A stretch of 64,000 nt of DNA from Sphingomonas pruni NBRC 15498 (GCF_001598455.1 NZ_BCYZ01000009.1:36904-100903); one strand, 5' to 3'. Shown: positions 1-9,109, counted from the first letter of the stretch. Notes: generated by a model from the sequence alone, not told the origin. Translations and numbers: made by a program.

Positions 1-2246
1 GTTTGTCCGCCCGAATTGGTGATATTTTTCGCGTAGATACTCAACGTTACCGGTTTCATTTCGATGCCCGCGCGCAGATCGACCGTGGCATAACCGTCCA
101 GGATCAGGCGGTGGCCGAACGTGGCCTGATACGCGGCATCGAAATCCGCCGGCCGATCGCTGACCATCGAGACCGACCCGCCAACAAAGGCGTTGGTTTT
201 GCCGCCGAGCGACCAGTCATAGTCCGCGGAAAGACTGGCGTTCCAGCGCGGTGCGTAGGGAAGCTGGTCTCCGTCCGACCCGCCGACCAGGATGTTCCCC
301 TTGAGCGCGGTGTCATTGTAGGCGACCGACCCGAGCATGACCAAGCCCCGGATCGGTCGCAGCGTCAGCGTGACCTCGCCGCCATAGCTCTTGGCGCCCT
401 CTCCATTGCCGTCCGCTGTGACCGGACCGATCGAGGTCTGGAATGTCGTCGTGATCTGGGTGTTCTTCCAGTCGAGATAATAAATGGAAGCGTCGATGCC
501 GAACGTCCGGTCTTGCGTCTCGGCGCGGACGCCCGCCTCGTAGCTGATCAGGGTGTCGGCCTTGAACTGCGCCGGATAATCGGCCGGAGCTCCCGGCGGG
601 ACGACATTGGGGCCGCCGGGCCGATAGCCCTTGGCGATGCGCGCGTAGATCGCGACCCGTTTGCTGATCTCGTATCGCGGCGACACCGACCAAGTCCACA
701 CGCCTTCGGAGGACTTCCCGAGCAGCGTGCCGTCCGCGCCCTGGACGACGACGAAGCCCCCACCCAGGCTCTGGGACGTGCGCTGTTCATTGCGGCTGTA
801 CCGGATGCCGCCGGTGATATCGAAAGCGCTGGTCACGTGCCAGGTCGCACTCCCGAACCCGGCATATTCCTTATAGGTCGAGTCCAAGCTCGCGGTCAGG
901 AAATGGTCAAAGGGAAAGGGCGCGGCGGGCACGCCCGGGCCGAGCAGGTCCTGCGGAATAGTGCCCGCTTCGGGCAGAAGGGCGCCGGTGGCCGGATCGA
1001 AGGGCCGGTAGAGCTGGAAAATCCGGCCGGGTTCGCGGGTATAATACCCTCCGATCAGCCATTCGAATTTGTCCGACTTCGCCGAGGTCAGGCGGATTTC
1101 CTGGGCGAACTTCTTCTGGCTGATGTTGGAAGGCTCGTCCGTGCCGAAGGGCGTGGTCGCGCCGTAAAAGGGACTGATGTCGCCCAGTTGGGGCGTCACG
1201 TCGATATCCTCATGCTGGCGCAGCGTCGCGTAGCTGGTGACCGAGGTCAGCGCCACCGGCCCGAAATCATATTCGATCGTGCCCGAATACAGGCGGTAAT
1301 CGACATTGTTGCGTTCGGGCAGCGTTTGATAGCGAAGCAGGCCGGTGCCCGTCGCCCCGGTGAAGGGATCCGCCGTAATCGGCGACAGCGTCGCCGGATC
1401 GACGTCGATCGTGTCGCGGCCATGCGCGCGGATGTTCTGTGCGATCGCGGTCAACCGGATCGAGAAACGGTCGCTTGGCTTGAACAGCAGGGAGGCGCGG
1501 CCGCCATAGCTGTCGGAATAATTGGTGTTGTGGGCGGGAATGCCGACGCTGTCGATATAGCCCGGCGTGCGGCGATAAAAACCGCTCGCGCGGAACGCCA
1601 GCGTGTCGCTGAGCGGCACGTTGATCACGCCGTTGCCCGACCAGCCGGTGCCGCCGCCATCGACCGTTTCCACGCCGGCCTGGGCGCGCAGCGAGAACCG
1701 GTCGAACTTGGGCGGAGTGGTGACATATTTGAGCAAGCCGCCCAGCGAATTCGCGCCGTACAGCGTTCCCTGCGGGCCGCGCAGCACCTCGATGCGCTCG
1801 ACGTCGAAGGAATCGATGTCGCCCGCCAGATGTGCCGCATTGGTCTGGCTGGTGCTCGATCCGAACGGCGTGTCGTCGATATAGACGGAAACGGTCGGGC
1901 TGGCGCCGCCGGTATTGATGCCGCGCAGGATGATGCGCGATTCGCCCGCATTCTGCTGCTGGATGCTGAAACCGGGAACGAGTGACGCATAGTCGAGCAA
2001 GGTGGTGGCGTGGCGCTGCTCGAGCACCTGGCTCGACACGACGGTGATCGACTGCGGAACGTCGATCAAATTCTGGCTGCGCTTCTGGGCGGTGACGATG
2101 ATGTCGTCGTCGAAATTCGCGGTACCGCTTGTCTGTGGTTGCCCGGTAGCGACCGGAGCGTCGCTTTGCGCCTGCGCGGCGGGCGCCCATATCGCCATCG
2201 CGGCACCGGCCAGCCACAAAGTTCTTGATCGAGCCACGATCGCCAT
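1..2246 (-). CDS. TonB-dependent outer-membrane receptor, C-terminus cut by the window edge
   Basis: An outer-membrane gated channel that takes up a scarce ligand with energy from TonB/ExbBD. About 748 residues are visible. Translation from the ATG ending at 2246 gives a signal peptide finishing in AQAQ, then a plug domain (DDDIIVTAQKRSQNLIDVPQ and a VERIEVLRGPQGTLYG stretch) and a long beta barrel. The last visible residues, YAKNITNSGGQ, resemble the motif found some 40-60 residues before the end of such receptors, so little is missing. The plug is of the FyuA/CirA-like class common in sphingomonads; the ligand cannot be told. It is divergent from a cupin-type XRE regulator 124 bp away, and the gap carries TGTTTC half-sites like those before the epimerase gene, which suggests one regulator controls both. 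Confidence 0.93.
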   Translation of the reverse strand, partial: MAIVARSRTLWLAGAAMAIWAPAAQAQSDAPVATGQPQTSGTANFDDDIIVTAQKRSQNLIDVPQSITVVSSQVLEQRHATTLLDYASLVPGFSIQQQNAGESRIILRGINTGGASPTVSVYIDDTPFGSSTSQTNAAHLAGDIDSFDVERIEVLRGPQGTLYGANSLGGLLKYVTTPPKFDRFSLRAQAGVETVDGGGTGWSGNGVINVPLSDTLAFRASGFYRRTPGYIDSVGIPAHNTNYSDSYGGRASLLFKPSDRFSIRLTAIAQNIRAHGRDTIDVDPATLSPITADPFTGATGTGLLRYQTLPERNNVDYRLYSGTIEYDFGPVALTSVTSYATLRQHEDIDVTPQLGDISPFYGATTPFGTDEPSNISQKKFAQEIRLTSAKSDKFEWLIGGYYTREPGRIFQLYRPFDPATGALLPEAGTIPQDLLGPGVPAAPFPFDHFLTASLDSTYKEYAGFGSATWHVTSAFDITGGIRYSRNEQRTSQSLGGGFVVVQGADGTLLGKSSEGVWTWSVSPRYEISKRVAIYARIAKGYRPGGPNVVPPGAPADYPAQFKADTLISYEAGVRAETQDRTFGIDASIYYLDWKNTQITTTFQTSIGPVTADGNGEGAKSYGGEVTLTLRPIRGLVMLGSVAYNDTALKGNILVGGSDGDQLPYAPRWNASLSADYDWSLGGKTNAFVGGSVSMVSDRPADFDAAYQATFGHRLILDGYATVDLRAGIEMKPVTLSIYAKNITNSGGQ

Positions 2247-2282
2247 CGCCAAACCCCTTGAAATGCTCCGGCATCATGAACA

Positions 2283-2308
2283 CTGTTTCATAATTAGCAA
2301 CTGTTTTC
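2283..2308. promoter_or_regulatory. Tandem TGTTTC-type half-sites between receptor and XRE regulator
   Basis: The 124-bp divergent gap holds CTGTTTCA (2283-2290) and CTGTTTTC (2301-2308), 18 bp apart. The half-site TGTTTC reappears as a perfect palindrome before the epimerase gene (3028-3039). Seen directly; binding by the adjacent XRE-cupin regulator is inference. Confidence 0.4.
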
Positions 2309-2370
2309 TCGAACGTGCACGGCGGTTCCCTGAGGCAGAGCTTTGCGCTAGGCGGGGGCGGGGAGAGACT

Positions 2371-3024
2371 ATGACCAAGACCGCTCGCGACAATCATCCC
2401 GGCCGTCTGCTCCGTGCGGCACGCATCGAGCAGGGGCTGACGCTCAGAGCGCTTGCGACGCGACTGGACATGCCGTTTTCGACGCTGTCCAAGCTCGAGA
2501 ACGGCAAAATGGCGATGACCTACGACAAATTGGTCAGGCTCGCACAGGCTCTCGGTCTTGATCTGGGCAGCCTGGTGGCCGGGGCGGTTCCGGCGGAAAA
2601 GCCGCCCGCCGCGCTCGGCCGGCGCAGCGTGTCTCGCGCCGGCGAATGGCAGGGCGCCACTACCGAACGTTACACGCATCTCTATCCGGCCGGCGACTTG
2701 CTCGACAAGATGATGGTGCCGATCATCATCGATGTAAAAGCCCGCAATATCGACGATGTCGGCGGCCTGATCCGCCACTCCGGTGAGGAATATCTGCACG
2801 TATTGTCGGGCGCGATGGAACTGCATTCGGATCTCTACGCGCCGCTGCCGCTGGCTCAGGGCGATTCGGTCTATTTCGACAGCGGAATGGCGCATGCCTA
2901 TGTGCGAGTCGGCGATGAACCCTGCCGAGTGCTGTCGGTTTGCGCCGGGCCGGGCATGCAGCGCTTCGCCGAACTGGCTTCGCGGAGTGCCGATCCCGCC
3001 GCGGAAGACGTTTCAGGGCACTAG
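2371..3024 (+). CDS. XRE-family regulator with C-terminal cupin domain
   Basis: A 217-residue DNA-binding regulator. Residues about 12-66 form a Cro/CI-type helix-turn-helix (RLLRAARIEQGLTLRALATR, then STLSKLENGK). Residues about 125-205 form a small-molecule-sensing cupin barrel (HSGEEYLHVLSGAMEL, GDSVYFDSGMAHAY). This architecture is typical of PuuR/SutR-like regulators that sense an amino-acid-like or organic-acid ligand. The start at 2371 was chosen because it follows a GGGAGAG ribosome site and begins just before the HTH; the frame stays open upstream without coding features. It is divergent from the receptor and directly upstream of the dipeptide epimerase, so local control of peptide uptake and use is likely. 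The effector is unknown. Confidence 0.9.
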   Translation: MTKTARDNHPGRLLRAARIEQGLTLRALATRLDMPFSTLSKLENGKMAMTYDKLVRLAQALGLDLGSLVAGAVPAEKPPAALGRRSVSRAGEWQGATTERYTHLYPAGDLLDKMMVPIIIDVKARNIDDVGGLIRHSGEEYLHVLSGAMELHSDLYAPLPLAQGDSVYFDSGMAHAYVRVGDEPCRVLSVCAGPGMQRFAELASRSADPAAEDVSGH

Positions 3025-3027
3025 ATG

Positions 3028-3053
3028 GAAACATGTTTCTTATATTGAAACAT
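3028..3053. promoter_or_regulatory. GAAACATGTTTC palindrome plus half-site before the epimerase gene
   Basis: A perfect 12-bp palindrome GAAACATGTTTC lies at 3028-3039, with a second GAAACAT at 3047-3053, 19 bp further on. It sits between the XRE stop and the epimerase start. The same half-site, inverted, occurs in the receptor/XRE gap. Likely operator; binding is inferred. Confidence 0.5.
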
Positions 3054-3079
3054 TGCTGAATTCGTGTGATGTGGCGGTC

Positions 3080-4078
3080 ATGACGACCGCCCTGACGCTC
3101 AGCCATCGCCGCGATGCCATGGCATTTCGCGAACCCTTCCGGATCTCGGGCTATCTCTTCGAGTCGATGCCGGCGGTGATCGCGACGATCTCTGACGGAG
3201 ACGTCACAGGGCGAGGAGAGGCGGCGGGGGTCTATTATCTGGGCGACGATCCCGACCATATCGAACGCGAATTGGAGCGGTGCCGGGCACAGGTCGAAGC
3301 CGGAATCGACCGCGAGGAGTTACGTGGTCTGCTCCCGCCGGGAGGGGCGCGCAACGCGCTCGATTGCGCATTGTGGGAACTGGAGTCGCTCCGCAAGAAT
3401 ACGCCCGTCTGGAAGCTTGTCGGTGTGGCTCCGCCGAAGCCTCTGGTCACGACGTTCACGCTTCCGGCGGAAGATCCGGCTGAGATCCTTCGCAGGCTCG
3501 CCGACTTGCCGGCGTTGAAGGCTCTCAAGCTGAAGTTAGAGGGCGATCTCGCCGGCGATTCCGAGCGGGTCCGAGCGGTGCGCGCGGCGCGACCGGATGT
3601 CTGGCTCGGTGTGGATGCCAATCAGGGTTATGGCGGTGACGATCTCGACGAGCTGGTCGCGATGCTCGTCAGGGAAAAGGTGCTGTTGCTGGAGCAACCC
3701 GTTCGTCGCGGCGAAGAGGCTTTGCTCGACAATTGGCAGTCACCGATCCCGGTGGCGGCCGACGAGAGTATCCAGGACTTGGTCGAACTAGAAGCCCAGC
3801 ACGCTCGCTTCCAGGTTTTGAACATCAAGCTCGACAAATGCGGCGGCCTGACCGAAGCGCTGATGATGGCCAAGCGCGGGCGACAGCTCGGGATGAAGAT
3901 CATGGTCGGCAACATGGCGGGCGCCACGCTTTCGACCGCCCCCGCCTTCGTCCTTGCTCAGCTGTGCGATGTCGTCGATCTCGACGGTCCCTGGTTCGTC
4001 GCTGACGATCCACTCGCGGCGAGCCTCTATGCCGACGGCGAGATCATGCTGCCTGCAAACCTTTGGGGCGCGGGCTAG
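3080..4078 (+). CDS. Dipeptide epimerase (enolase superfamily, L-Ala-D/L-Glu epimerase type)
   Basis: Cytosolic enzyme that epimerises the alpha carbon of a dipeptide, as in recycling of murein L-Ala-D-Glu. The 332-residue protein shows the muconate-lactonising fold: KLKLEGD with Lys150/Lys152, metal ligands Asp179 (GVDANQG), Glu205 (LEQPV) and Asp228 (AADES), and catalytic Lys250 (NIKLDKCGG). The DxD substrate-amine motif of dipeptide epimerases seems to be present near the C-terminus (VVDLDGPWF). The start at 3080 gives the family's usual N-terminus, but there is no good ribosome site; Met14 at 3119 is a less likely alternative. It is probably cotranscribed with or controlled by the upstream XRE-cupin gene, and with the TonB receptor suggests peptide scavenging. 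Exact dipeptide specificity is not readable. Confidence 0.87.
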   Translation: MTTALTLSHRRDAMAFREPFRISGYLFESMPAVIATISDGDVTGRGEAAGVYYLGDDPDHIERELERCRAQVEAGIDREELRGLLPPGGARNALDCALWELESLRKNTPVWKLVGVAPPKPLVTTFTLPAEDPAEILRRLADLPALKALKLKLEGDLAGDSERVRAVRAARPDVWLGVDANQGYGGDDLDELVAMLVREKVLLLEQPVRRGEEALLDNWQSPIPVAADESIQDLVELEAQHARFQVLNIKLDKCGGLTEALMMAKRGRQLGMKIMVGNMAGATLSTAPAFVLAQLCDVVDLDGPWFVADDPLAASLYADGEIMLPANLWGAG

Positions 4079-4141
4079 ACACGCGCCCAGAGAGGTCAAT
4101 GGCGGCTGCCGGGATCACCAATGCGGAAACGGTCGCCCGCG

Positions 4142-4330
4142 TCACCAAGCTCGTGGCGCAGAGCCGATGCGTGCGGCGACCGCTGCCTCGATCTCATTCA
4201 ATTGTGCTTGCGACAAGGTGCCGGCCAGCAGCAATCCGCGCATCAATTCGTCAACCAATGCGGCCAGAAAATGCACCTCGGCACGCTCAGCATGCGTGTC
4301 TTCGCCATCCGCGTTCACGTCACTAGCCAT
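4142..4330 (-). CDS. Small conserved-looking protein of unknown function
   Basis: A 62-residue acidic, mostly helical protein (starts MASDVNADGEDTH; ends AARIGSAPRAW) on the minus strand between the epimerase and the binding-protein gene. The start at 4330 is supported by a strong GGAGGAGAG ribosome site a few bases upstream; an adjacent ATG at 4334 runs into a stop. The body contains an amphipathic helix (EVHFLAALVDELMRGLLLAG) and no recognised motif. It points away from the plus-strand genes and may be monocistronic. I do not recognise the family. Confidence 0.55.
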   Translation of the reverse strand: MASDVNADGEDTHAERAEVHFLAALVDELMRGLLLAGTLSQAQLNEIEAAVAARIGSAPRAW

Positions 4331-4527
4331 GCATCTCTCCTCCGGTGCAGCGTCCACGCACGCGTGAACGATCGACCCGCCCCATTCGACGCAAGCCGTT
4401 GGCCCGCGGTTCTTCGGGTAAGGCGGTGCGCCGGCATATCAGCGAAAAACTACCCGTTTCTTCCATGAGAATCTCGTAAGTCTGGCGCACAACGGCCGAC
4501 GGGCGGCATCGCCCTTTTGATAATCAT

Positions 4528-4540
4528 CCTGGCTTATAAT
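4528..4540 (+). promoter_or_regulatory. CCTGGCTTATAAT promoter-like element
   Basis: TATAAT preceded by GGCT lies 25 bp before the lipoprotein start. Related GGCTTATA or GGCTGTTATA elements precede genes near 28.2, 30.6, 33.9, 49.5 and 59.6 kb, so it is likely a -10 region, possibly of a shared promoter class. Confidence 0.5.
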
Positions 4541-4564
4541 AGTCGATCGGCAAGGAGATTGCTG

Positions 4565-5542
4565 ATGATGGATGGGCGGGGGCCGATTCTCGCGATGACG
4601 ATGCTGGTCGCGCTGGCGGGATGCGCATTGCGTGCAGGCGTGGAGCCCGCAGTCGCGATCGCGCCAATCGCGGTATCGGGCAGCACCGCGACGATCGAGA
4701 TCGCGCCCGTCCTGCTGGCGGCGCGCGATCTGTATCCGGGCGCGATGGTCAGCAATGGCGGCATCCCCAATCTGTTCGAAGCGGGCGGCACTGCCGATAT
4801 CGCCACGCATGCCGAGACCCAGGCCTTGCGCTATTCGGTCGCGCATCCCGACCTCCGTATCATCCTGACCGTTACCGAAGGCCGCTACCGCATCGTCGCG
4901 CGTCGTTCTGCCGGGATCCGGCGGATCGCCGATCTCAAGGGCAAGAGGATCGCGACGCTGGCGACGACGTCAGCCGGCTATTTCCTCGCGCGCATGCTCG
5001 CGCAGGAGGGATTGAGCTTCGCCGACATCACGCCCGTGCGCATCTCTCCGCTCGAGGGTATCCCCGCTGCGCTCGCACGGCGCGAGGTCGATGCGGTGGC
5101 GATCTGGGAGCCGCATGGCGGTAATGCCGACCGGGCGCTTGGCGACGATATCGTCATCTTCTCCGGCGATGGCGTCTATCGCGAATTGTTCAACCTCAAT
5201 ACCAACGCGGCGAATCTCGCCGACCCGGCCAAGCGCCGGCGAATCACCGCATTCGTCCGGGCGGTGATCGCCGCAAGCGCGCGGATTCGTCGCGACCCGG
5301 CGCCGGCCCAGGCTCTCGTCGCGGCGACTGCGGGCTTTGGTGCGGCGGAAGTAGCGCACGCCTGGCCGACACTCTCCTTTCCGGCGGCACTGCCTGCGGA
5401 TCTGCTCGATGAACTAGTCGCGGAGGAGAAGTGGCTGGCCACGCAGGACAAACGTCCCGCGCGGTCACGCGAAGCGCTGTCGCGACTGATCGATTCCAGC
5501 ATCTATAACGAGGCGGCGGCGATGGGGCCGATCGCGGAGTGA
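4565..5542 (+). CDS. NMT1/SsuA-like substrate-binding lipoprotein
   Basis: A 325-residue periplasmic binding protein. The N-terminus is a lipoprotein signal with the lipobox LAGC at about residues 16-19. The rest follows the NMT1/TauA/SsuA fold: a mobile loop IPNLFEAGGTADIATHAETQ, the LKGKRIATLATTSAGYFLAR strand-helix typical of aliphatic-sulfonate/nitrate/thiamine-precursor binding proteins, then DAVAIWEPHG. Such proteins deliver small anions or heterocycles to an ABC permease, but no permease or ATPase gene is adjacent, so it is an orphan or works with distant partners. The start follows an AAGGAG site; two consecutive ATGs make 4565 or 4568 equally possible. It stands alone between a convergent small gene and a TonB receptor. 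Confidence 0.82.
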   Translation: MMDGRGPILAMTMLVALAGCALRAGVEPAVAIAPIAVSGSTATIEIAPVLLAARDLYPGAMVSNGGIPNLFEAGGTADIATHAETQALRYSVAHPDLRIILTVTEGRYRIVARRSAGIRRIADLKGKRIATLATTSAGYFLARMLAQEGLSFADITPVRISPLEGIPAALARREVDAVAIWEPHGGNADRALGDDIVIFSGDGVYRELFNLNTNAANLADPAKRRRITAFVRAVIAASARIRRDPAPAQALVAATAGFGAAEVAHAWPTLSFPAALPADLLDELVAEEKWLATQDKRPARSREALSRLIDSSIYNEAAAMGPIAE

Positions 5543-5600
5543 TACGTAATAGCGAAGACGGTAAATCAGCTAGGCTGCGATTTTAGGTTGTCAGCCTGTC

Positions 5601-5628
5601 TTATGTGGCATAAACAACTGGCGTTCGT
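5601..5628. promoter_or_regulatory. TTATGTGGCATAA palindrome and GCGTTCGT half-site upstream of receptor
   Basis: The 229-bp gap before the second TonB receptor holds an inverted repeat TTATG-N3-CATAA (5601-5613) and the octamer GCGTTCGT (5621-5628). The octamer also precedes the extradiol dioxygenase, the third receptor and, as a full palindrome, the FAD monooxygenase. Confidence 0.4.
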
Positions 5629-5771
5629 TAATCCGGAATGGATTGCGGACCCATAGGAAGCACCGGGCGTCACCCGGCGCGGATTGGAAACAACAAGCAA
5701 GCATCTTGCGATGCAGCGGGAGCAACGGCGCCAAAGCCGGCCTCGCAATTGCCCGGAGAGGGGAGGCTGAT

Positions 5772-8684
5772 ATGGCAGTTCTTATGAAACGTGGTCCCGC
5801 ATCATGGCTGCAGCGCATGATGGTCACCACCGCGCTCACCACTGCCACTTTTGCAGGCGGCGCCGCTTTCGCGCAGACCAGCCCGACGCCGGCCAGCACG
5901 GCGCAAGCCGAGCCGGCTCAGGCTGCCACCGATAACAAGGCCGAGACGCAGGAAGGCGAAATCGTCGTCACTGCGTCGCGTACCGCCACCAATGGCCTCC
6001 AGGCACCGACGCCGACCCAGGTGGTCGGCGCCGAAGTGATCTCGAAGCAGGGTGCCACCACCGTCATGGAGGTGCTCAACCAGAATCCGGCGTTCAAGGC
6101 GACACGATCGCCAGGCGCCAACGCCACCAATACCTCGAGCCCCGCGCAGGCCACCGCCGATCTGCGCGCTCTGGGTGGCCAGCGCACGCTGGTGCTGGTC
6201 AATCAGTCGCGCGTCGTGCCCTTCGCGCCGGCCAGCAACCTCGGCGTGCCGACCACCACCGACCTCAACCTGTTCCCGACGCTGATGATCGAGCGCGTCG
6301 ATGTCGTCACCGGCGGCGCCTCGGCGCTGTACGGTTCGGATGCCGTCTCGGGCGTCGTCAACATCGTCATGAAGAAGAAGTATCAGGGCGTCGAAGTCAC
6401 CGCGCAGGCGGGTGTTTCCCAGCTAGGCGATTATGGCACTCGCCGCATCGGCTTCATCGCCGGTACCAGCTTCAATGGCGATCGGGGCCATATCGTCCTC
6501 AGCGGCGACTATTCGGACAATGACGGCGTCGGCGACATCTACACCCGCGACTGGGGTCGCGACGAATATATGATCGTCAGCAATGGCCAGCGGACGACTC
6601 CCGGCACGCCTGGCTTCGGCCAGCCGGCCTTCATCCTGGCCAAGAACGTCCATAATAATCTCGGCGCGGGCGGCGTCATCATCAGTTCCATTCCCGGGCT
6701 GACCAACATGACGTTCAATCCGGACGGTTCGATCCGTCCGTTCCAGCGGGGCTCGATCTCTGGCGGCTCGACGATGATCGGTGGCGAAGGCGGCTCGATC
6801 ATCACCGGCACCGCGTTGGTTCCCAAGGTCGAGCGCGAGACCGCCTATGGCAGCATCTATTATGATTTTTCGGACTCGCTGACCGGCTATATCGAAGGAG
6901 GATATTCGCGCTCCGTCGGGATCCTCGATGGCGTTCCGATCCGCCTGTCCAGCCAGGTGATCCGTCGCGACAACCCCTTCATTCCGGCGCAGGTCCTCGC
7001 CTTGCTGCCGGCGACGACGCAAAGCTTCAACATCAGCCGGATCGGCATCGATATCGGCATCAATCGCTACGAAATCACCAACGAGACGCCGCACGGCACC
7101 GTCGGTTTGCAAGGTAAGCTCGGCGGGTCGTGGAAATGGGATGCGCACGCATCCTATGGCATCAATTACTATTCCTCTGCGACCTTTAACAACCCGGTCA
7201 CCGCCAAGCTGGGCTACGCGATCGACGCGGTTCGCGACAGCTCCGGCAATATCGTCTGCCGCGGCGTTCGCGACGGCGTCGCCGCCGCCGCCGGTTGCCA
7301 GCCGCTCAACCTGTTCGGCGAGGGCAACACCACTGCGGCCGCGCGCAATTATATCTGGGGCGAAGGTCTCGCCAAGGTGAAGTACGACCAGTTCACCACC
7401 GCCGCCAACATCGTCGGCGAGCCCTTTTCGACCTGGGCGGGTCCGGTGTCCGTGGCGTTCGGCGGCGAATATCGCCGCGAAACCGAAAAGCTGACCGCCG
7501 ATGCGGTGGGCGCCAACAACGGCTTCCTCACCGCAGGCAACGCGGTGCCCTATGCGGGCGCATTCAGCGTCAAGGAGGGTTATGCCGAGGCGACCGTCCC
7601 TCTGGCTAAGGGTCTGCCGGCCCTCCACAATCTGAGCGTCAACGGCGCCTTCCGCTACGCCGATTACAGCACCGTCGGCGGCCAGACCGCGTGGAAAGCG
7701 GGCGCGGTGTGGGAACCGGTCGACGGACTGATCTTCCGCGTCGCGCGCTCGCGCGACATCCGGGCGCCTGCGATCAACGAACTCTATAGCCCGGGCAGCA
7801 ACGTCACCAACGCGGTGACGATGGTGGTCGACGGCGTCACCAAGAGCCCGGTGATCCCGCAGAACACCAGTATGGGCAATCCCAAGGTCGGGCCCGAATT
7901 CTCGAAGACCTTCACGGTCGGCGCGGCCTATCGCGGTCGCGGCGCGCTGCGCGGTCTCGGCTTCTCGGTCGACTATTACAATATCAAGATCGACGACGCG
8001 ATCACCAACCTGTCGACGGCGAACATCGCATCGTTATGCAGTGCGGGCGAAGCCTATTTCTGCAACCTGTTCACCTATGGGCCCGATCTCTCCACTCCCA
8101 ACCCGAACGATCGGATTCATACCGCGCTGAATGCGGGCTCGCTCAATGTCGGCGCCTTCGCTCAGAAGGGCATCGACATGACCCTGACCTACGGCACGTC
8201 GCTCGGTTTTCTGGGCTCGGGCGGCCGCGGCAGCATCGCCGCGAGCGGCACCTACGTCCTCCACGCGCTGGTCGATTCGGGCACCGGCGCCGCGCCGATC
8301 GATCGCGCCGGGGAGAATGGCTGGGCCAATCTCGGCGCGATCCCGCATTTCCGGGGCAATCTGTCGACGACCCTGGGCACCAATGCGTGGGAACTGACGC
8401 TGCAGACGATCTTCATCAGTAAGGGCGTCCAGGATGTGACCTACAATACGTTGCCGAGCAACACGATCAACGACAACAGGGTGCCGGCGGTTACCTATTT
8501 CAACCTGTTCGGAAAGATCTTCGCCGGAGAGAATAAGAAGTTCGAATTCTTCTGGGCGGTCAACAATCTGTTCGACAAGGATCCGCCGCCCACCCCGTAT
8601 ATTATCCTCAACGGCCCGGTGAACGGTCAATATTACGACAAGGTCGGCCGCGCCTTCATGTTCGGAGCGCGTGCGCGCTTCTGA
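5772..8684 (+). CDS. TonB-dependent outer-membrane receptor (large, oar/CirA-like)
   Basis: A 970-residue outer-membrane gated channel. It has a long N-terminal signal region ending GGAAFAQ, an Ala/Pro/Glu-rich linker, the TonB box/plug start EGEIVVTASRTATNGLQ, plug motifs DLRALGGQRTLVLVNQSR, ERVDVVTGGASALYGSDAVS and GVVNIVMKKKYQG, and a barrel ending in the aromatic C-terminal strand FMFGARARF. The start at 5772 follows GGAGAGGGGAGG. Length and plug are close to the receptor at 39034-41904, so the two are paralogs of one sphingomonad family. Ligand unknown; the setting favours an aromatic or oligomeric plant-derived compound (inference). It ends at a strong terminator, so it is transcribed alone. 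Confidence 0.94.
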   Translation: MAVLMKRGPASWLQRMMVTTALTTATFAGGAAFAQTSPTPASTAQAEPAQAATDNKAETQEGEIVVTASRTATNGLQAPTPTQVVGAEVISKQGATTVMEVLNQNPAFKATRSPGANATNTSSPAQATADLRALGGQRTLVLVNQSRVVPFAPASNLGVPTTTDLNLFPTLMIERVDVVTGGASALYGSDAVSGVVNIVMKKKYQGVEVTAQAGVSQLGDYGTRRIGFIAGTSFNGDRGHIVLSGDYSDNDGVGDIYTRDWGRDEYMIVSNGQRTTPGTPGFGQPAFILAKNVHNNLGAGGVIISSIPGLTNMTFNPDGSIRPFQRGSISGGSTMIGGEGGSIITGTALVPKVERETAYGSIYYDFSDSLTGYIEGGYSRSVGILDGVPIRLSSQVIRRDNPFIPAQVLALLPATTQSFNISRIGIDIGINRYEITNETPHGTVGLQGKLGGSWKWDAHASYGINYYSSATFNNPVTAKLGYAIDAVRDSSGNIVCRGVRDGVAAAAGCQPLNLFGEGNTTAAARNYIWGEGLAKVKYDQFTTAANIVGEPFSTWAGPVSVAFGGEYRRETEKLTADAVGANNGFLTAGNAVPYAGAFSVKEGYAEATVPLAKGLPALHNLSVNGAFRYADYSTVGGQTAWKAGAVWEPVDGLIFRVARSRDIRAPAINELYSPGSNVTNAVTMVVDGVTKSPVIPQNTSMGNPKVGPEFSKTFTVGAAYRGRGALRGLGFSVDYYNIKIDDAITNLSTANIASLCSAGEAYFCNLFTYGPDLSTPNPNDRIHTALNAGSLNVGAFAQKGIDMTLTYGTSLGFLGSGGRGSIAASGTYVLHALVDSGTGAAPIDRAGENGWANLGAIPHFRGNLSTTLGTNAWELTLQTIFISKGVQDVTYNTLPSNTINDNRVPAVTYFNLFGKIFAGENKKFEFFWAVNNLFDKDPPPTPYIILNGPVNGQYYDKVGRAFMFGARARF

Positions 8685-8701
8685 TCCGCCGCCGACAAAC
8701 G

Positions 8702-8733
8702 AAAGGGCGCCCCACCCGAGGGGCGCCCTTTTT
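8702..8733 (+). terminator. Rho-independent terminator after the TonB receptor
   Basis: Twelve-bp perfect stem AAAGGGCGCCCC (8702-8713) pairing with 8720-8731, six-base loop, and a TTTTT run. It lies 17 bp after the receptor stop. Confidence 0.92.
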
Positions 8734-8758
8734 GCATTATGGGCAGAAAGGCTTTTCA

Positions 8759-9100
8759 GTGGGCGATATCGTGCGGGTGGTCCTGGTTCCGCAGGGTGCT
8801 CAGGATGCCGCCGATCGGCAGATCATGCTCGATCTGACGGTCGACGCCGGGGGCGCGGCGGTCGGCCCGTTTCCCGCCTTTGGCCGCATCGGCGATTTCA
8901 AACGGCCCGAGACGCTGTTTCCGTTCACGCTGATGGGCGACGGGCGGCTCGATTACGGCGCGCATGCCGGTCCTGCGCCGGCGGAGGACAAGCTAGCGAT
9001 CCGCAATGCGGTGCTGACCCCCGGGGCCGAAATCCTGCGAACCGTCGGCGACCGCAGCGAGGCGTTCGTGATTGCGGCGGTGACGTCGCTCACTGCTTGA
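8759..9100 (+). CDS. Small hypothetical protein
   Basis: A 113-residue open frame directly after the terminator. The chosen GTG at 8759 has GAAAGG a few bases upstream; a TTG at 8732 is in frame but lies inside the terminator. The sequence is regular and beta-rich (IVRVVLVPQGAQDAADRQIM, later FPAFGRIGDFKRPETLFPF) without signal peptide or membrane segment. It resembles no family I can name. It converges with the SnoaL-like gene, whose stop is 10 bp away. Coding status rests on the codon pattern and the lack of any other gene here. Confidence 0.5.
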   Translation: MGDIVRVVLVPQGAQDAADRQIMLDLTVDAGGAAVGPFPAFGRIGDFKRPETLFPFTLMGDGRLDYGAHAGPAPAEDKLAIRNAVLTPGAEILRTVGDRSEAFVIAAVTSLTA

Positions 9101-9109
9101 CGCGACGGC

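Noticed and set aside
3..1985. Long plus-strand open frame of 660 codons
   Set aside because: Antisense to the TonB receptor; its translation is Arg/Asp/Val-rich with no motif, a normal shadow in high-GC DNA.
1267..2895. Minus-strand open frame crossing the receptor start and the XRE gene
   Set aside because: It runs through two real genes in another frame and has no domain or ribosome site.
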